Origin: Muribaculaceae bacterium
GTDB taxonomy: Bacteria > Bacteroidota > Bacteroidia > Bacteroidales > Muribaculaceae
Length of the DNA stretch: 58,550 nt
Reading direction: 5' to 3'
Assembly: GCA_016292745.1 (NCBI GenBank)
Contig: JAEDFO010000007.1
Coordinates: 1-58,550, forward strand
Both the position numbers and the translations under genes were made by a program. This document shows positions 51,223 to 58,550 of this stretch, one piece after another. The number at the start of each line of letters is the position of its first letter. The stretch's first letter is position 1. The notes beneath the pieces were generated by a model. That model saw only the letters and a list, made by a program, of their open reading frames with translations, was not told the origin of the DNA and ran no database searches.

Positions 51223-51340
51223 ACGGCAAAATTACCGTTAAAACGTGCCGTCACATAGCGAAAACCGCCAGTTGCAACTGGATATTGGGAAGTGGCGGTT
51301 TTGGCAATGCGGCTGCTGAGCGTGGTTGTAATTTTGCAGC
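51223..51340. repeat. compact paired-arm repeat element
   Basis: Two arms of 48 bases (51223-51270 and 51293-51340) are imperfect inverted copies facing outward. Their inner ends are a perfect 10-base inverted repeat, AAAACCGCCA and TGGCGGTTTT, with a 22-base spacer. Each arm carries a TAATTTTG box (51227-51234 minus; 51329-51336 plus) exactly 25 bases from the conserved TTTC/TTTG. The same two arm types occur at 36086-36138 and 37112-37164, in opposite overall orientation, with a gene between them. The inner stem alone could also act as a hairpin in RNA. Confidence 0.55.
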
Positions 51341-51433
51341 ATAAGTAGCGAGGATGCCCATGTCGCCAATAGCCACTATCATCCATCCATCTCCCATATT
51401 GTGACGTGGCATTGCATTTTTTGCTACATATAT

Positions 51434-51464
51434 TTTGCTGTCAGCGGCAAATGTGCTATCTTCG
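51434..51464 (+). promoter_or_regulatory. promoter of the glycosyltransferase-fusion operon
   Basis: TTTG (51434-51437), 19 bases, then TATCTTCG (51457-51464). RNA would begin near 51471, about 60 bases before the ATG at 51531. Confidence 0.6.
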
Positions 51465-51530
51465 GTATTGAGGAACGAAGCCGTGCTATCGGCCGGCAGA
51501 TTTCTCGCCGAAAACTAATATCTTACCATC

Positions 51531-52637
51531 ATGAAAATGAACATTTATCACTTGGTTTCTAACAAGGTTTGGGGCGGTGGCGAGCAATATGTGCTCGACC
51601 TGGCATGCCGGCAGCGCGATGCGGGGCACTATGTAGAGATTGTCTGCCGCAACGAGCCGGAGGTGATTGCGCCGTTCCGTACCAAGGAGTTCCCCATCTC
51701 CACCCTTCCGCTGAAAGGGCTCACCGACCTCGACAGTGGAGTGCGACTGGCTCGTATGGTGAAGAAACGCCGAAACACCGTGATACACGTTCACAATTTT
51801 AAAAATGCGTTTACCGCCTCGGTGGCACGTAGCCTGTCGGAAAACCAAGGGCTCAAGATAGTGATGACCCGCCATCTGGTGAAACGCGGCAAAAACAGCA
51901 TCGTTTACCGCAAACTCTACAAGGAGGTGGATCGCATAGTGTTTGTTTCCAACCTCACCCGCGAGGTGTTCCTGAGCACAAATCCCAAAATCGACCGCTC
52001 GAAGCTGTCGGTGGTCCACAACAGCGTGTTGCCCACTCCCACCACCGAAGCCGTCGACCTGCATAGCCGTTTCGGCATCGCTCCCGAAAAGGCCATCATC
52101 CTGTTCCATGGCCGCATATCGCCCGAAAAAGGTATCGATGTACTGTTGCGTGCTGTGAGTCAGCTGCCCCGCGAAAAATACCATCTGCTGATTTTCGGCG
52201 AAGGGAAAAAGCATGTGATGAAGAAGCTCAGGGAGATAATCGTGTCGAACAATATCGGCGAATGCGTTACATTTGCCGGCTACCAAACCGATATTCAGCC
52301 TTTTGTGCGCAGTTGCGACATTGCCGTGCAACCCAGTGTGTGGCAGGAGCCGCTCGGACTAGCCAACCTGGAGAGCATGATGTGGGGCCGCGCTGTGGTG
52401 ACCACCAACAACGGTGCCCAGCCTGAATATATCGTCGATGGCCGCGACGGGATACTCGTCGACCCGGGTAATCCTTACGCACTGGCCGACGCTCTCAGCC
52501 GCTTGATTGCCTCGCCCGAACTGCGCCGTGAACTGGGTGAGGCCGCCAAGAAGCGTTTCGAGACCGATTTTGCTTATCCGCGTTTCTTCGATGCCATAAG
52601 CAACATTTATAACCATCTGTGGGACAATAATGAGTAG
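51531..52637 (+). CDS. GT4-family glycosyltransferase
   Basis: A 368-residue GT-B glycosyltransferase. The N-terminal half opens MNIYHLVSNKVWGGGEQYV; the donor half has FHGRISPEKGIDVLL and the EX7E-type motif in WQEPLGLANLESMMWGRAV. It probably adds a sugar to a lipid-linked surface glycan such as the LPS core. It overlaps the following kinase-methyltransferase gene by eight bases, so the two are co-translated. The next gene's LPS-kinase-like domain supports a role in lipopolysaccharide assembly. Confidence 0.88.
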   Translation: MKMNIYHLVSNKVWGGGEQYVLDLACRQRDAGHYVEIVCRNEPEVIAPFRTKEFPISTLPLKGLTDLDSGVRLARMVKKRRNTVIHVHNFKNAFTASVARSLSENQGLKIVMTRHLVKRGKNSIVYRKLYKEVDRIVFVSNLTREVFLSTNPKIDRSKLSVVHNSVLPTPTTEAVDLHSRFGIAPEKAIILFHGRISPEKGIDVLLRAVSQLPREKYHLLIFGEGKKHVMKKLREIIVSNNIGECVTFAGYQTDIQPFVRSCDIAVQPSVWQEPLGLANLESMMWGRAVVTTNNGAQPEYIVDGRDGILVDPGNPYALADALSRLIASPELRRELGEAAKKRFETDFAYPRFFDAISNIYNHLWDNNE

Positions 52638-54132
52638 GAGCAAAACCATAGTCGACGACAATCGGCACTCTGCACTGATGCACAGCATCGACCTGCCGAC
52701 GTGCCAAACCCGCGGCGACGTTATCTACGCTGCCCGAAACACCATCTTCCGCCTCGTCGACGATGGCCAGCCACTGGCTGTGAAATATTTTGCCAAGCCC
52801 GGCATACTGAAACGAATAATCTACACTTTCCTGCGCAAAAGCAAGGCACGGCGCTCGTTTGAAAACTCGCAGCGGTTGCTGCAACTGGGCATCGGCACTC
52901 CGCAGCCGGTGGGTTATCGAGAGGTGTACCGTGGTGGACTGATTGCCGAATCGTTCTATGTGTGCCGCCACATCGATAACTGCCGCGACCTTCGCTGGTG
53001 GGAGGACGGTGACGATTCGGATGTCACGCTTCCGCTTTTGGCACAATTAATGGCCAGGATGCACCGTGCCGGTGTGCTCCACCGTGATTTCTCGCCGGGA
53101 AATATCGTTTACGACCAGAACCACAACTTCTATCTGCTCGACGTCAACCGCATGCGCTTCGACGTTGGGTCGCCGGCTCAGTTGCTCGGCAATTTCCGTT
53201 GCATCAACGATTCTGAGACCGAAACCTGCAGGTTGGCGCGCCTGTATGCCCCGCTGTCACCGTTTGCCGATACATTGGGCGTGGAGACCATCGTCGATGC
53301 TGCCGTCGGTGCACATCGTCGTTATGTGGCCAGCCGTCGGCGCCGCAGAACCCTCAAGCGTTGGCTCCATGCACTTAAGCGCCGACACAAGGCCGCTCAG
53401 CTCGTTGGCGGCGAACAGCCCACCATTGTGCCCACTGCCGACGGCACCTCTACCATCTGTTTGAAGCCTTCCGGCAGGCTGTACCATCCAATGGACGGCG
53501 CTGTCACATCGATGCGCCAAATATTCACCGAACCCATCGAAGCGATACTCACCGAATCGTCAGCCGAAGGGCTTACCATAGTGGAAATAGGCTTTGGTGC
53601 AGGAGTGAATGCCTGGAATGTGGCTCTCACAGCCAAGCGCAATGTGGAATATCATGCTTACGAGACCTCGCCGTTGCCCCACAGCATCACAGTCCCGTTC
53701 AACCTTGCCACCGGCACGCAGCACCACTGCCGCCGCACACTCGAATTTATCAACGATGCACCGTGGGGGCTGCGGATGGTGATTACTCCTCACTTCACCC
53801 TGCTGAAGCATCGCGGCAACTACCTTGATGCATCCGCCAAGTTGCCCAAGAAGGCCGATGTAGTGTTGTTCGACCCCTTTGGTCCCGATAGCCAGCCAGA
53901 AATGTGGACAGCCGATGCCCTTGCGCCCATCGTCAGAATAATGACTCCTGGAGCCATGCTGATTGTCCGCCACAGCACCCCGGAGATAGTAGACGCCATG
54001 GAAAGCGCCGGGCTGAAAGTGAAAGCCACAGTACAGCCGCACCCCGACGAATACAACAGCGCCGACAGCGCTTTCGGCACCTATGCAGCTTCGATAGCCA
54101 TCGCTCAACCCCTCATCGCCATCAAACAGTGA
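52630..54132 (+). CDS. fusion: LPS-kinase-like domain + MnmC-like methyltransferase
   Basis: One 500-residue frame holds two domains. Residues 1-255 resemble WaaP/Kdo-kinase-type protein-kinase folds: Lys52 in LAVKYF, the catalytic loop HRDFSPGN (151-158) and Asp171 in LLDVNRM in place of DFG. A basic linker (235-255) follows. Residues about 265-500 match the methyltransferase domain of MnmC/MnmD: TADGTSTICLKPSGRLYHP, SAM loop VEIGFGAGVNAW (318-329) and FDPFGPDSQPEMW (414-426). The first domain should phosphorylate an LPS core sugar; the second family methylates the wobble uridine of tRNA. Why they are joined is unclear. It could also reflect a lost stop codon between neighbouring genes. Confidence 0.8.
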   Translation: MSRSKTIVDDNRHSALMHSIDLPTCQTRGDVIYAARNTIFRLVDDGQPLAVKYFAKPGILKRIIYTFLRKSKARRSFENSQRLLQLGIGTPQPVGYREVYRGGLIAESFYVCRHIDNCRDLRWWEDGDDSDVTLPLLAQLMARMHRAGVLHRDFSPGNIVYDQNHNFYLLDVNRMRFDVGSPAQLLGNFRCINDSETETCRLARLYAPLSPFADTLGVETIVDAAVGAHRRYVASRRRRRTLKRWLHALKRRHKAAQLVGGEQPTIVPTADGTSTICLKPSGRLYHPMDGAVTSMRQIFTEPIEAILTESSAEGLTIVEIGFGAGVNAWNVALTAKRNVEYHAYETSPLPHSITVPFNLATGTQHHCRRTLEFINDAPWGLRMVITPHFTLLKHRGNYLDASAKLPKKADVVLFDPFGPDSQPEMWTADALAPIVRIMTPGAMLIVRHSTPEIVDAMESAGLKVKATVQPHPDEYNSADSAFGTYAASIAIAQPLIAIKQ

Positions 54133-54163
54133 GACATCATGCCCAACGCCTTCATGGAGGGTT

Positions 54164-54197
54164 GATGCCGCGCAAACAGGCATCGCTCCAGCGGAGC
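54164..54197 (+). terminator. tandem hairpins after the fusion gene
   Basis: GATGCC (54164-54169) pairs with GGCATC (54179-54184), directly followed by GCTCC-AGC-GGAGC (54185-54197) and then ATTGTTCTCTGTT. The two adjacent hairpins lie 32 bases past the stop and probably end the transcript; the T-run is weak. Confidence 0.45.
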
Positions 54198-54478
54198 ATT
54201 GTTCTCTGTTAAGACTTCTGTTATGACGTTTCGGTGGTGTTGGGGCACAAAAAATGGTGAATGTCCAATGGCACTTTCGCAAGTCTTCATAGAGCAATCA
54301 CCATAGGGAAATTTAGACTAAATGATTGAGTTTATTCTGTAGTTTCTTAGTGTTGAAAAGTATACGTTTAATCATCTTTCACAAAGTTAGTGAATATAAG
54401 TAAACTTACAAGATATTTACAATGATTAACTATTGAATACAAAAGTTTAGAAAAATATCTGCTTTATAGCATAATTAT
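54198..54478. other. AT-rich intergenic stretch
   Basis: No credible reading frame, RNA gene or promoter was seen. The gap lies between the convergent fusion gene and tatD, and its right half is strongly AT-rich. Confidence 0.5.
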
Positions 54479-55141
54479 TCAACTCTTTTTGCCTGATATG
54501 CCACATATTACGGAATTTTGTGCATAAATCAAGCCCGAAATGTTTTGTTTAATCTGGTTAACGATGCTTGGGCATTCGGGATGGCTTTCGCCAAGCATTG
54601 CAATTATCTGTTCAATGCTTAGGGCGGTCTGGTCATCGGTTTCGGCCAGTAATCTGTTAACGGGTGTTATCGCTACAGCCTCTTTTTGGTGCCGTGCGCC
54701 GTACGACGGCACGATGCCCGCTGCGAGCAGCTGCATGGCTTGGGCAGCGCCACCGCGGAAGCCGTGGAATATCCATGGCTGCGAGGGGTTCAGACTGCGG
54801 CGAAGGCCCAGAAGTTCGCCTGCCGAGCGCACGCAGTGCACAACCAGTGGTTTGCCGAGCGCTTCGCTCAACGTAATGTGCCGCTGCATCATTTCTATTT
54901 GGATGGCGAGTGGTGCACCTCGGAGCTTGTCGAGGCCTGTTTCGCCAATCATCACTACTTGCGGGTGAATGGCGAGCTTCTCGAGCAAGGCAATGTCGTT
55001 GGCCGTAGCTGTATCGCTGTCCCATGGATGTATGCCGATGCTGTATAGCAGCCCTGGCTTAGGGCAGAACGTGCCAGGCGAGGCATTGACGATGGCTCCG
55101 GGGCGTTCGATATGGGTGTGGATGTCGATAATCTGATTCAT
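54479..55141 (-). CDS. TatD-family metal-dependent hydrolase
   Basis: A 220-residue TIM-barrel hydrolase. The frame is open further upstream, but the family N-terminus MNQIIDIHTHIE with its HxH metal site fixes the start at 55141, which makes an ATGA overlap with yidD. Other metal motifs are MIGETGLD, VVHCVRS, FHGFRGG and AETDDQ. TatD proteins are 3'-5' exonucleases or related hydrolases. This copy is shorter than E. coli TatD (260). Order rnpA-yidD-tatD suggests one transcript. Confidence 0.87.
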   Translation of the reverse strand: MNQIIDIHTHIERPGAIVNASPGTFCPKPGLLYSIGIHPWDSDTATANDIALLEKLAIHPQVVMIGETGLDKLRGAPLAIQIEMMQRHITLSEALGKPLVVHCVRSAGELLGLRRSLNPSQPWIFHGFRGGAAQAMQLLAAGIVPSYGARHQKEAVAITPVNRLLAETDDQTALSIEQIIAMLGESHPECPSIVNQIKQNISGLIYAQNSVICGISGKKS

Positions 55142-55359
55142 GGCACTGGGTCGTAGCCGCTGCCGCCCCACGGATGGCACCGGCAAATGCGCTTGATGGC
55201 CAGCCAGGTGCCTCGGAACGGGCCGTGGCGCTTTATGGCCTCGATGGCATATTGGCTGCAGGTGGGGGTGTATCGGCACGACGGCGGAAGCATCGGCGAT
55301 ATGCACGCGCGATAGAAATAGATGGGAATCAGCAATATGTAGGACAGGATGGTGCGCAT
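55138..55359 (-). CDS. yidD: Membrane protein insertion efficiency factor YidD
   Basis: A 73-residue YidD. It has the amphipathic N-terminus, the conserved core SCRYTPTCSQYAIEAI and the C-terminal RCHPWGGSGYDPVP. The family helps YidC insert membrane proteins at the inner membrane. It lies 15 bases after rnpA, a widely conserved pairing, and overlaps tatD by four bases. Confidence 0.95.
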   Translation of the reverse strand: MRTILSYILLIPIYFYRACISPMLPPSCRYTPTCSQYAIEAIKRHGPFRGTWLAIKRICRCHPWGGSGYDPVP

Positions 55360-55374
55360 GGCTTATGTTGCCGG

Positions 55375-55806
55375 CTATTTGTCGGCATCGGTGATGGCGT
55401 TGATTTTTTCGGCTTCGGCTGGCAATGCCATGGCAATTTGGCGGAGTACCTCGCGCATGCGTGGCTCAATCGAGGCGTAGCCCTTGACCTTGTCGGCAAG
55501 ATAGATAAATGCCACCTCCACCGACACTCCCGTCTCGGCGAGAGCGGCATACAGCGGGCCGCGGTTAAGGCGATAAGCCTCGCGGATGCGGCGGCGCACA
55601 GCAACACGGTCGACGGCATGGCGGAGCTTGCGCTTGGGCACTGTTATCATGAATCGCGCCACCGGCTGATAGTTGCCGGCGGTAACTGCGCGGAACGTGG
55701 CACGGATGGGGTAGGCATATGCAGTGGCGCCGCCACGGAACAGAGCGTCGATGGCGGTGGTGCTGCGTAACTTCTCGTATTTATACATCCGGTTACCCCG
55801 TATCAT
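55375..55806 (-). CDS. rnpA: Ribonuclease P protein component
   Basis: A 143-residue RnpA. The RNR-type signature reads RVAVRRRIREAYRLNR, preceded by RFMITVPKRKLRHAVD. It binds the RNase P RNA and helps mature tRNA 5' ends. ATG 55806 is used; a second ATG at 55788 (MYKYEKLRS) would also fit the family and leaves a longer leader from the promoter at 55830-55837. The RNase P RNA gene itself was not seen in the window. Confidence 0.93.
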   Translation of the reverse strand: MIRGNRMYKYEKLRSTTAIDALFRGGATAYAYPIRATFRAVTAGNYQPVARFMITVPKRKLRHAVDRVAVRRRIREAYRLNRGPLYAALAETGVSVEVAFIYLADKVKGYASIEPRMREVLRQIAMALPAEAEKINAITDADK

Positions 55807-55829
55807 AATGTCGTTTGCAGTTATTTGTG

Positions 55830-55837
55830 CAAATTTA
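55830..55837 (-). promoter_or_regulatory. -7 box candidate for rnpA-yidD-tatD
   Basis: Minus strand TAAATTTG matches TAnnTTTG, identical to the box of the endonuclease operon. The -33 region is not conserved. Confidence 0.45.
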
Positions 55838-55855
55838 CGATATTTTCGGCCGTTC

Positions 55856-55888
55856 TTTCACTGTGAAGCGCAAAAATCTTTATCTTTA
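55856..55888 (+). promoter_or_regulatory. promoter of the serine hydrolase gene
   Basis: TTTC (55856-55859), 21 bases, then TATCTTTA (55881-55888), near consensus. RNA would begin near 55895, about 20 bases before the ATG. Confidence 0.45.
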
Positions 55889-55915
55889 CACTCGTAACTA
55901 ACCATTTTTGTTTGT

Positions 55916-57412
55916 ATGATTTCAGGACGAATACGAAATATGCTCGTGGCATCGGTGGCAGTGCTGATGCCGCTAATGGCATCGGCGCTGGAGCGCACCA
56001 CGCCCGAGATGCAAGGAGTGCCGTCGCGGGCAGTTGAAGCTTTGTTCGATTCGCTTACCTCGATGCCCGATGTCGATATCCACAGTGTGATGGTGCTTCG
56101 CCACGGAAAGGTTATCGGCGAGATTTATCCACAGCCGTTTGCTCCACAATACCGCCACACGGTGTATTCGGTGTCGAAAACCTTCACTGCCGCTGCAGTG
56201 GGCATTGCCATTAGTGAAAACCGTCTGCGCCTGACCGACCGCGTGGCTGCTTTTTTCCCTGAGCTGCTGCCCGACAGCATCTCGCTGCGCCTTGCGCAGA
56301 TTACCGTTGAAGACCTGCTGACTATGCGCAGCGGAATCATTCCCGACCGCGAACTGCGCAACCACGCTACCGAGTGGAGGCGCGCATTCCTTGCAAAGCC
56401 AATCAAGGGCGAGCCAGGCAGCTCCTTCAACTACGATTCGCTCAATTCGTATATGCTGTCGGCGATAGTGCAGCGCGTAACCGGCATGACCTCTTTCGAT
56501 TATCTCAATTCGCACGTGTTTGTGCCTATGGGAATCACCGACATTGCCTGGGAGCAGTCGCCTGAGGGCATCTCTACCGGCGGCTGGGGCGTGTATGCCT
56601 CCAGCGAGTCACTGGCCATGTTCGGCCAGTTGTTGTTGCAGCGCGGCAGCTGGAACGGCCAGCAACTGATTCCAGCGGAGTGGGTCGACCAGATGATGAC
56701 GCTCCACGTGCCCGAGCAAGGCTATGGCTACCATATGTGGCAATGCGAGAACGGCACCGGATGGCGTGCCGACGGCGCTTTCGGACAATATATTATGGTG
56801 TTCCCCGACCAGGATATGGTGGTTGTAGTAACCGAATGCGCCAATGGCGACCATCGCCGTGAACGGGCGATGGTGTGGAACACGCTGTTCCCTCATATCG
56901 CCGAAGGCGAACTGCCGCCGTCCGACGATTGTCAGCGACTGCTCAAGCGCCAGAGCCAATATGTGCTACCTTATCCCGAAGGACGGAAATCAGGTCTCGC
57001 ACGGCTGTTGCCTGTTACCGTGAGCCTCGAAGCCAACAAGCTGGGATTCAAGCTGTTAACCATTAGTCGTAACGTCGATGGCACCATAATGCTTCGCGCC
57101 ACCGATTTGAGTGGAAAGGTTACCACAGCGCGTTGCGGATACCGCAAATGGGGCATCAACAACAATTCGGCCTATCCGCCGTATAATGTGAAAGCCATCG
57201 GGCGTTTCTCGAATATCGACCGCAACTTTGCCGTTGCCGGAGCATATGCCTGGCCCGACAGCCGCTGTCTGCGGCTCACGTTGCACTATGTGAACTGGGT
57301 GACTCGGGTGCAGCTCGAAGTGCGGTTCGTTGACGACGATAATGTGAAGGTTACCATAAGCCAAAGCACTGAAGGCAAGCCCTACACAGTGCACGGCAAA
57401 ATTGTGAGATGA
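55916..57412 (+). CDS. exported serine hydrolase (class C beta-lactamase fold)
   Basis: A 498-residue protein with a signal peptide (about 1-25). The beta-lactamase/esterase fold spans about 30-345 with the SxxK nucleophile in TVYSVSKTFTAA (about Ser85) and a tyrosine motif in SFNYDSLNSY. A beta-rich C-terminal domain (about 360-498) follows. Family members are D-aminopeptidases, esterases or peptidoglycan-acting enzymes more often than true beta-lactamases, so antibiotic resistance should not be assumed. Its end overlaps a small TPR gene by four bases. Confidence 0.85.
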   Translation: MISGRIRNMLVASVAVLMPLMASALERTTPEMQGVPSRAVEALFDSLTSMPDVDIHSVMVLRHGKVIGEIYPQPFAPQYRHTVYSVSKTFTAAAVGIAISENRLRLTDRVAAFFPELLPDSISLRLAQITVEDLLTMRSGIIPDRELRNHATEWRRAFLAKPIKGEPGSSFNYDSLNSYMLSAIVQRVTGMTSFDYLNSHVFVPMGITDIAWEQSPEGISTGGWGVYASSESLAMFGQLLLQRGSWNGQQLIPAEWVDQMMTLHVPEQGYGYHMWQCENGTGWRADGAFGQYIMVFPDQDMVVVVTECANGDHRRERAMVWNTLFPHIAEGELPPSDDCQRLLKRQSQYVLPYPEGRKSGLARLLPVTVSLEANKLGFKLLTISRNVDGTIMLRATDLSGKVTTARCGYRKWGINNNSAYPPYNVKAIGRFSNIDRNFAVAGAYAWPDSRCLRLTLHYVNWVTRVQLEVRFVDDDNVKVTISQSTEGKPYTVHGKIVR

Positions 57413-57705
57413 TTATGATGACCGACGCAGTGAAGCAACAGATTGGGAAAGCACGCCAATTGATGGCGCAGAACAGCATCGACGAGGCCATCAAGCTGCT
57501 GACGGCGGTAATCGATGCCAATCCTGATGCCGACGAGGCATATTTTGTGCGCGGCACAGCCTATCATCGTCAGGGGCAGGTGCGCCTGGCCATCAGCGAC
57601 TATTGCCAGGCCAAGCTAATCAATCCCGACAGCCCGGCCTCCCAGGCCTACGATGCCGCCATTGAAGTGCTCAACTTCTTCAACACCGACCTCTACAACC
57701 CATAG
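57409..57705 (+). CDS. small TPR-repeat protein
   Basis: A 98-residue cytosolic protein made of about two tetratricopeptide repeats (for example ADEAYFVRGTAYHRQGQ, then RLAISDYCQAKLINPDSP). TPRs mediate protein-protein contacts; the partner is unknown. The ATGA overlap with the serine hydrolase gene indicates coupled translation. There are alternative ATG codons at residues 3 and 4. Confidence 0.8.
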   Translation: MIMMTDAVKQQIGKARQLMAQNSIDEAIKLLTAVIDANPDADEAYFVRGTAYHRQGQVRLAISDYCQAKLINPDSPASQAYDAAIEVLNFFNTDLYNP

Positions 57706-57760
57706 CCCGTTGCCTCGGAGATATAGTAATTATGATAATCTCTCGAGGCTGAACTTGTTT

Positions 57761-57935
57761 TTACTCCTGTTTTTTACACTTTTCCAACATTTTGGCTGCC
57801 GGTTCTCGTCGGAATCCGGAAATCGACATTCCTGTGCGCTTCTTGAAGTAACGGCACATATAAGATGTATCGGGGAAATGCGTGCTTTTGTCGGCGAAAA
57901 TTCCGAATGTTGTCTTCGATTATTGAATATTCATC
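57761..57935 (-). pseudogene. AraC-family regulator remnant, frameshifted
   Basis: The minus strand encodes the end of an AraC-type helix-turn-helix: DEYSIIED in one frame, then after a shift near 57905 FADKSTHFPDTSYMCRYF, KKRTGMSISGFRRE and a stop (TAA at 57761-57763). The SYMCRYFKKRTGMS block is the classic second HTH of the family. Nothing upstream of it is recognisable as the rest of the protein, so this is a decayed 3' end. It lies beside a rhamnose mutarotase gene, so it may once have controlled rhamnose use. Confidence 0.75.
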
Positions 57936-58025
57936 CCCCCGACAGCGGTTGATTGCCCCCAATATCGGCTCCCCCTGCCGCAGGTCGAATGGCTTAATTA
58001 ACTGAAAATCTGATATTTCTGTATT

Positions 58026-58322
58026 ATGAAACGTGAAGCTTTCAAAATGTTCTTGAAGCCAGGCTTCGAAGACGAGTACCAGCGTCGCCATGCTGCAATT
58101 TGGCCCGAACTGAAGAAGATGCTCTCCGACGGAGACGTTTACGACTATTCAATCTATTGGGATCGCGACACCAACATCCTGTTTGCATGCCAGAAAACCA
58201 AAGGCGAGGAATCGTCGCAGGACATGGGTTTCAACCCAATTGTACAAAAATGGTGGGACTATATGGCCGACATCATGGAGGTGAATCCCGACAATTCGCC
58301 CGTAACAATTCCGCTGAAGTAG
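58026..58322 (+). CDS. rhaM: L-rhamnose mutarotase, shortened by TAG
   Basis: A 98-residue member of the RhaM family, which interconverts alpha and beta anomers of L-rhamnose. Family features are YQRRHAAIWPELKKML, DYSIYWDR, KWWDYMAD and NPDNSPV. In the family the chain continues past this point with a conserved segment of the form EVF-aromatic. Here the next codon is TAG (58320-58322), followed in frame by Val-Phe-His-Met-Asn and TAA at 58338-58340. A single G-to-T change of GAG would explain it. The last six residues are therefore missing unless the stop is read through or is a sequence error. Confidence 0.85.
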   Translation: MKREAFKMFLKPGFEDEYQRRHAAIWPELKKMLSDGDVYDYSIYWDRDTNILFACQKTKGEESSQDMGFNPIVQKWWDYMADIMEVNPDNSPVTIPLK

Positions 58323-58365
58323 GTTTTCCATATGAATTAAGTCCGTTGGGTCCATCTTAGGCTGT

Positions 58366-58404
58366 GGCACTGCCATTGGGGCATAAATCTCCATTGGCAG
58401 TGCC
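58366..58404 (+). terminator. terminator after rhaM
   Basis: Ten-base arms GGCACTGCCA (58366-58375) and TGGCAGTGCC (58395-58404) are followed by TTTATATAA. It lies 26 bases past the second stop codon. The final stretch to the window end is AT-rich and shows no gene. Confidence 0.7.
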
Positions 58405-58550
58405 TTTATATAATAATGTATAGCATGATTTCCGGCATATTTCCCAGCCTCTGATGCTTTTAATTTTTTTTCATAGCTTAATGTATTGATTCATTGTGGA
58501 ATAAGGGAGTGGAGAAATAAAAAATATGTTATAGAGCATAAAAATGTTGG

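Noticed and set aside
54105..54290. 61-codon minus-strand frame after the fusion gene
   Set aside because: Covers the tandem hairpins and the end of the fusion gene in antisense; no coding evidence.
57774..58091. 105-codon minus-strand frame overlapping rhaM
   Set aside because: Only its middle (EYSIIED) is meaningful; the true AraC similarity continues in another frame, so it is treated as part of a pseudogene rather than a gene.
1..58550. search by eye for tRNA, rRNA, CRISPR arrays and transposases
   Set aside because: No T-loop-like GGTTCGAATCC blocks, regular spaced repeats or transposase motifs were found; a covariance-model scan would be the decisive test.

Overview
The window looks like a chromosomal segment of a gut-type Bacteroidales, probably Muribaculaceae-like. 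This is inferred from the gene content: MraY with a large insertion, a separate FtsL-like protein, DUF4294, and Por/T9SS-like C-terminal tails. It is also inferred from the promoters, which repeatedly fit the Bacteroidetes consensus TTTG-N19..21-TAnnTTTG. No rRNA, tRNA, CRISPR array or insertion-sequence transposase was seen.

Layout. 0-3.6 kb (minus): a TlpA-like thiol-disulfide lipoprotein and an S9 peptidase; a promoter-to-terminator unit in the gap behind them may encode a small RNA. 4.1-7 kb (plus): an ArsR regulator followed by ArsF-like, ArsG-like, thioredoxin-like and ArsP-like genes, with an inverted repeat laid over the arsR promoter. 7-10.6 kb: mutS and an esterase. 10.7-12.2 kb (minus): bcp-recA, ending in a strong terminator. 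12.5-29 kb (minus): the division and cell-wall cluster rsmH-ftsL-ftsI-murE-mraY-murD-ftsW-murG-murC-ftsQ-ftsA-ftsZ, then a metallophosphoesterase; mraZ is not at its usual place. 29.3-33 kb (plus): an unknown gene, a glycosyltransferase, a C_GCAxxG_C_C protein and a PurF paralogue lacking the usual Cys nucleophile. 33.1-35.8 kb (minus): a GH43/VCBS-repeat secreted protein.

36-37 kb: an extremely acidic orphan protein lies between two outward-facing arms of a noncoding repeat; a compact copy of the same arm pair lies at 51.2-51.3 kb. 37.2-44.8 kb (minus): an arabinose operon araD-araA-araB-abf(GH51)-tkt. Together it releases arabinose from polysaccharide, converts it to xylulose-5-phosphate and feeds the pentose phosphate pathway. 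45.1-47.9 kb (plus): dapB-lepB-wbqC. 48-50.9 kb (minus): a secreted endonuclease, a DUF4294 protein and a small lipoprotein. 51.5-54.1 kb (plus): a glycosyltransferase and a fusion of an LPS-kinase-like domain with an MnmC-like methyltransferase. 54.5-55.8 kb (minus): rnpA-yidD-tatD. 55.9-57.7 kb (plus): a serine hydrolase and a TPR protein. 57.7-58.3 kb: an AraC-family remnant and a rhamnose mutarotase gene shortened by an in-frame TAG.

Most of the window is housekeeping. The places most worth a second look are the paired-arm element with its acidic cargo, the kinase-methyltransferase fusion, the PurF paralogue without its nucleophile, the candidate small RNA near 3.8 kb, and the decaying rhamnose locus at the right end.
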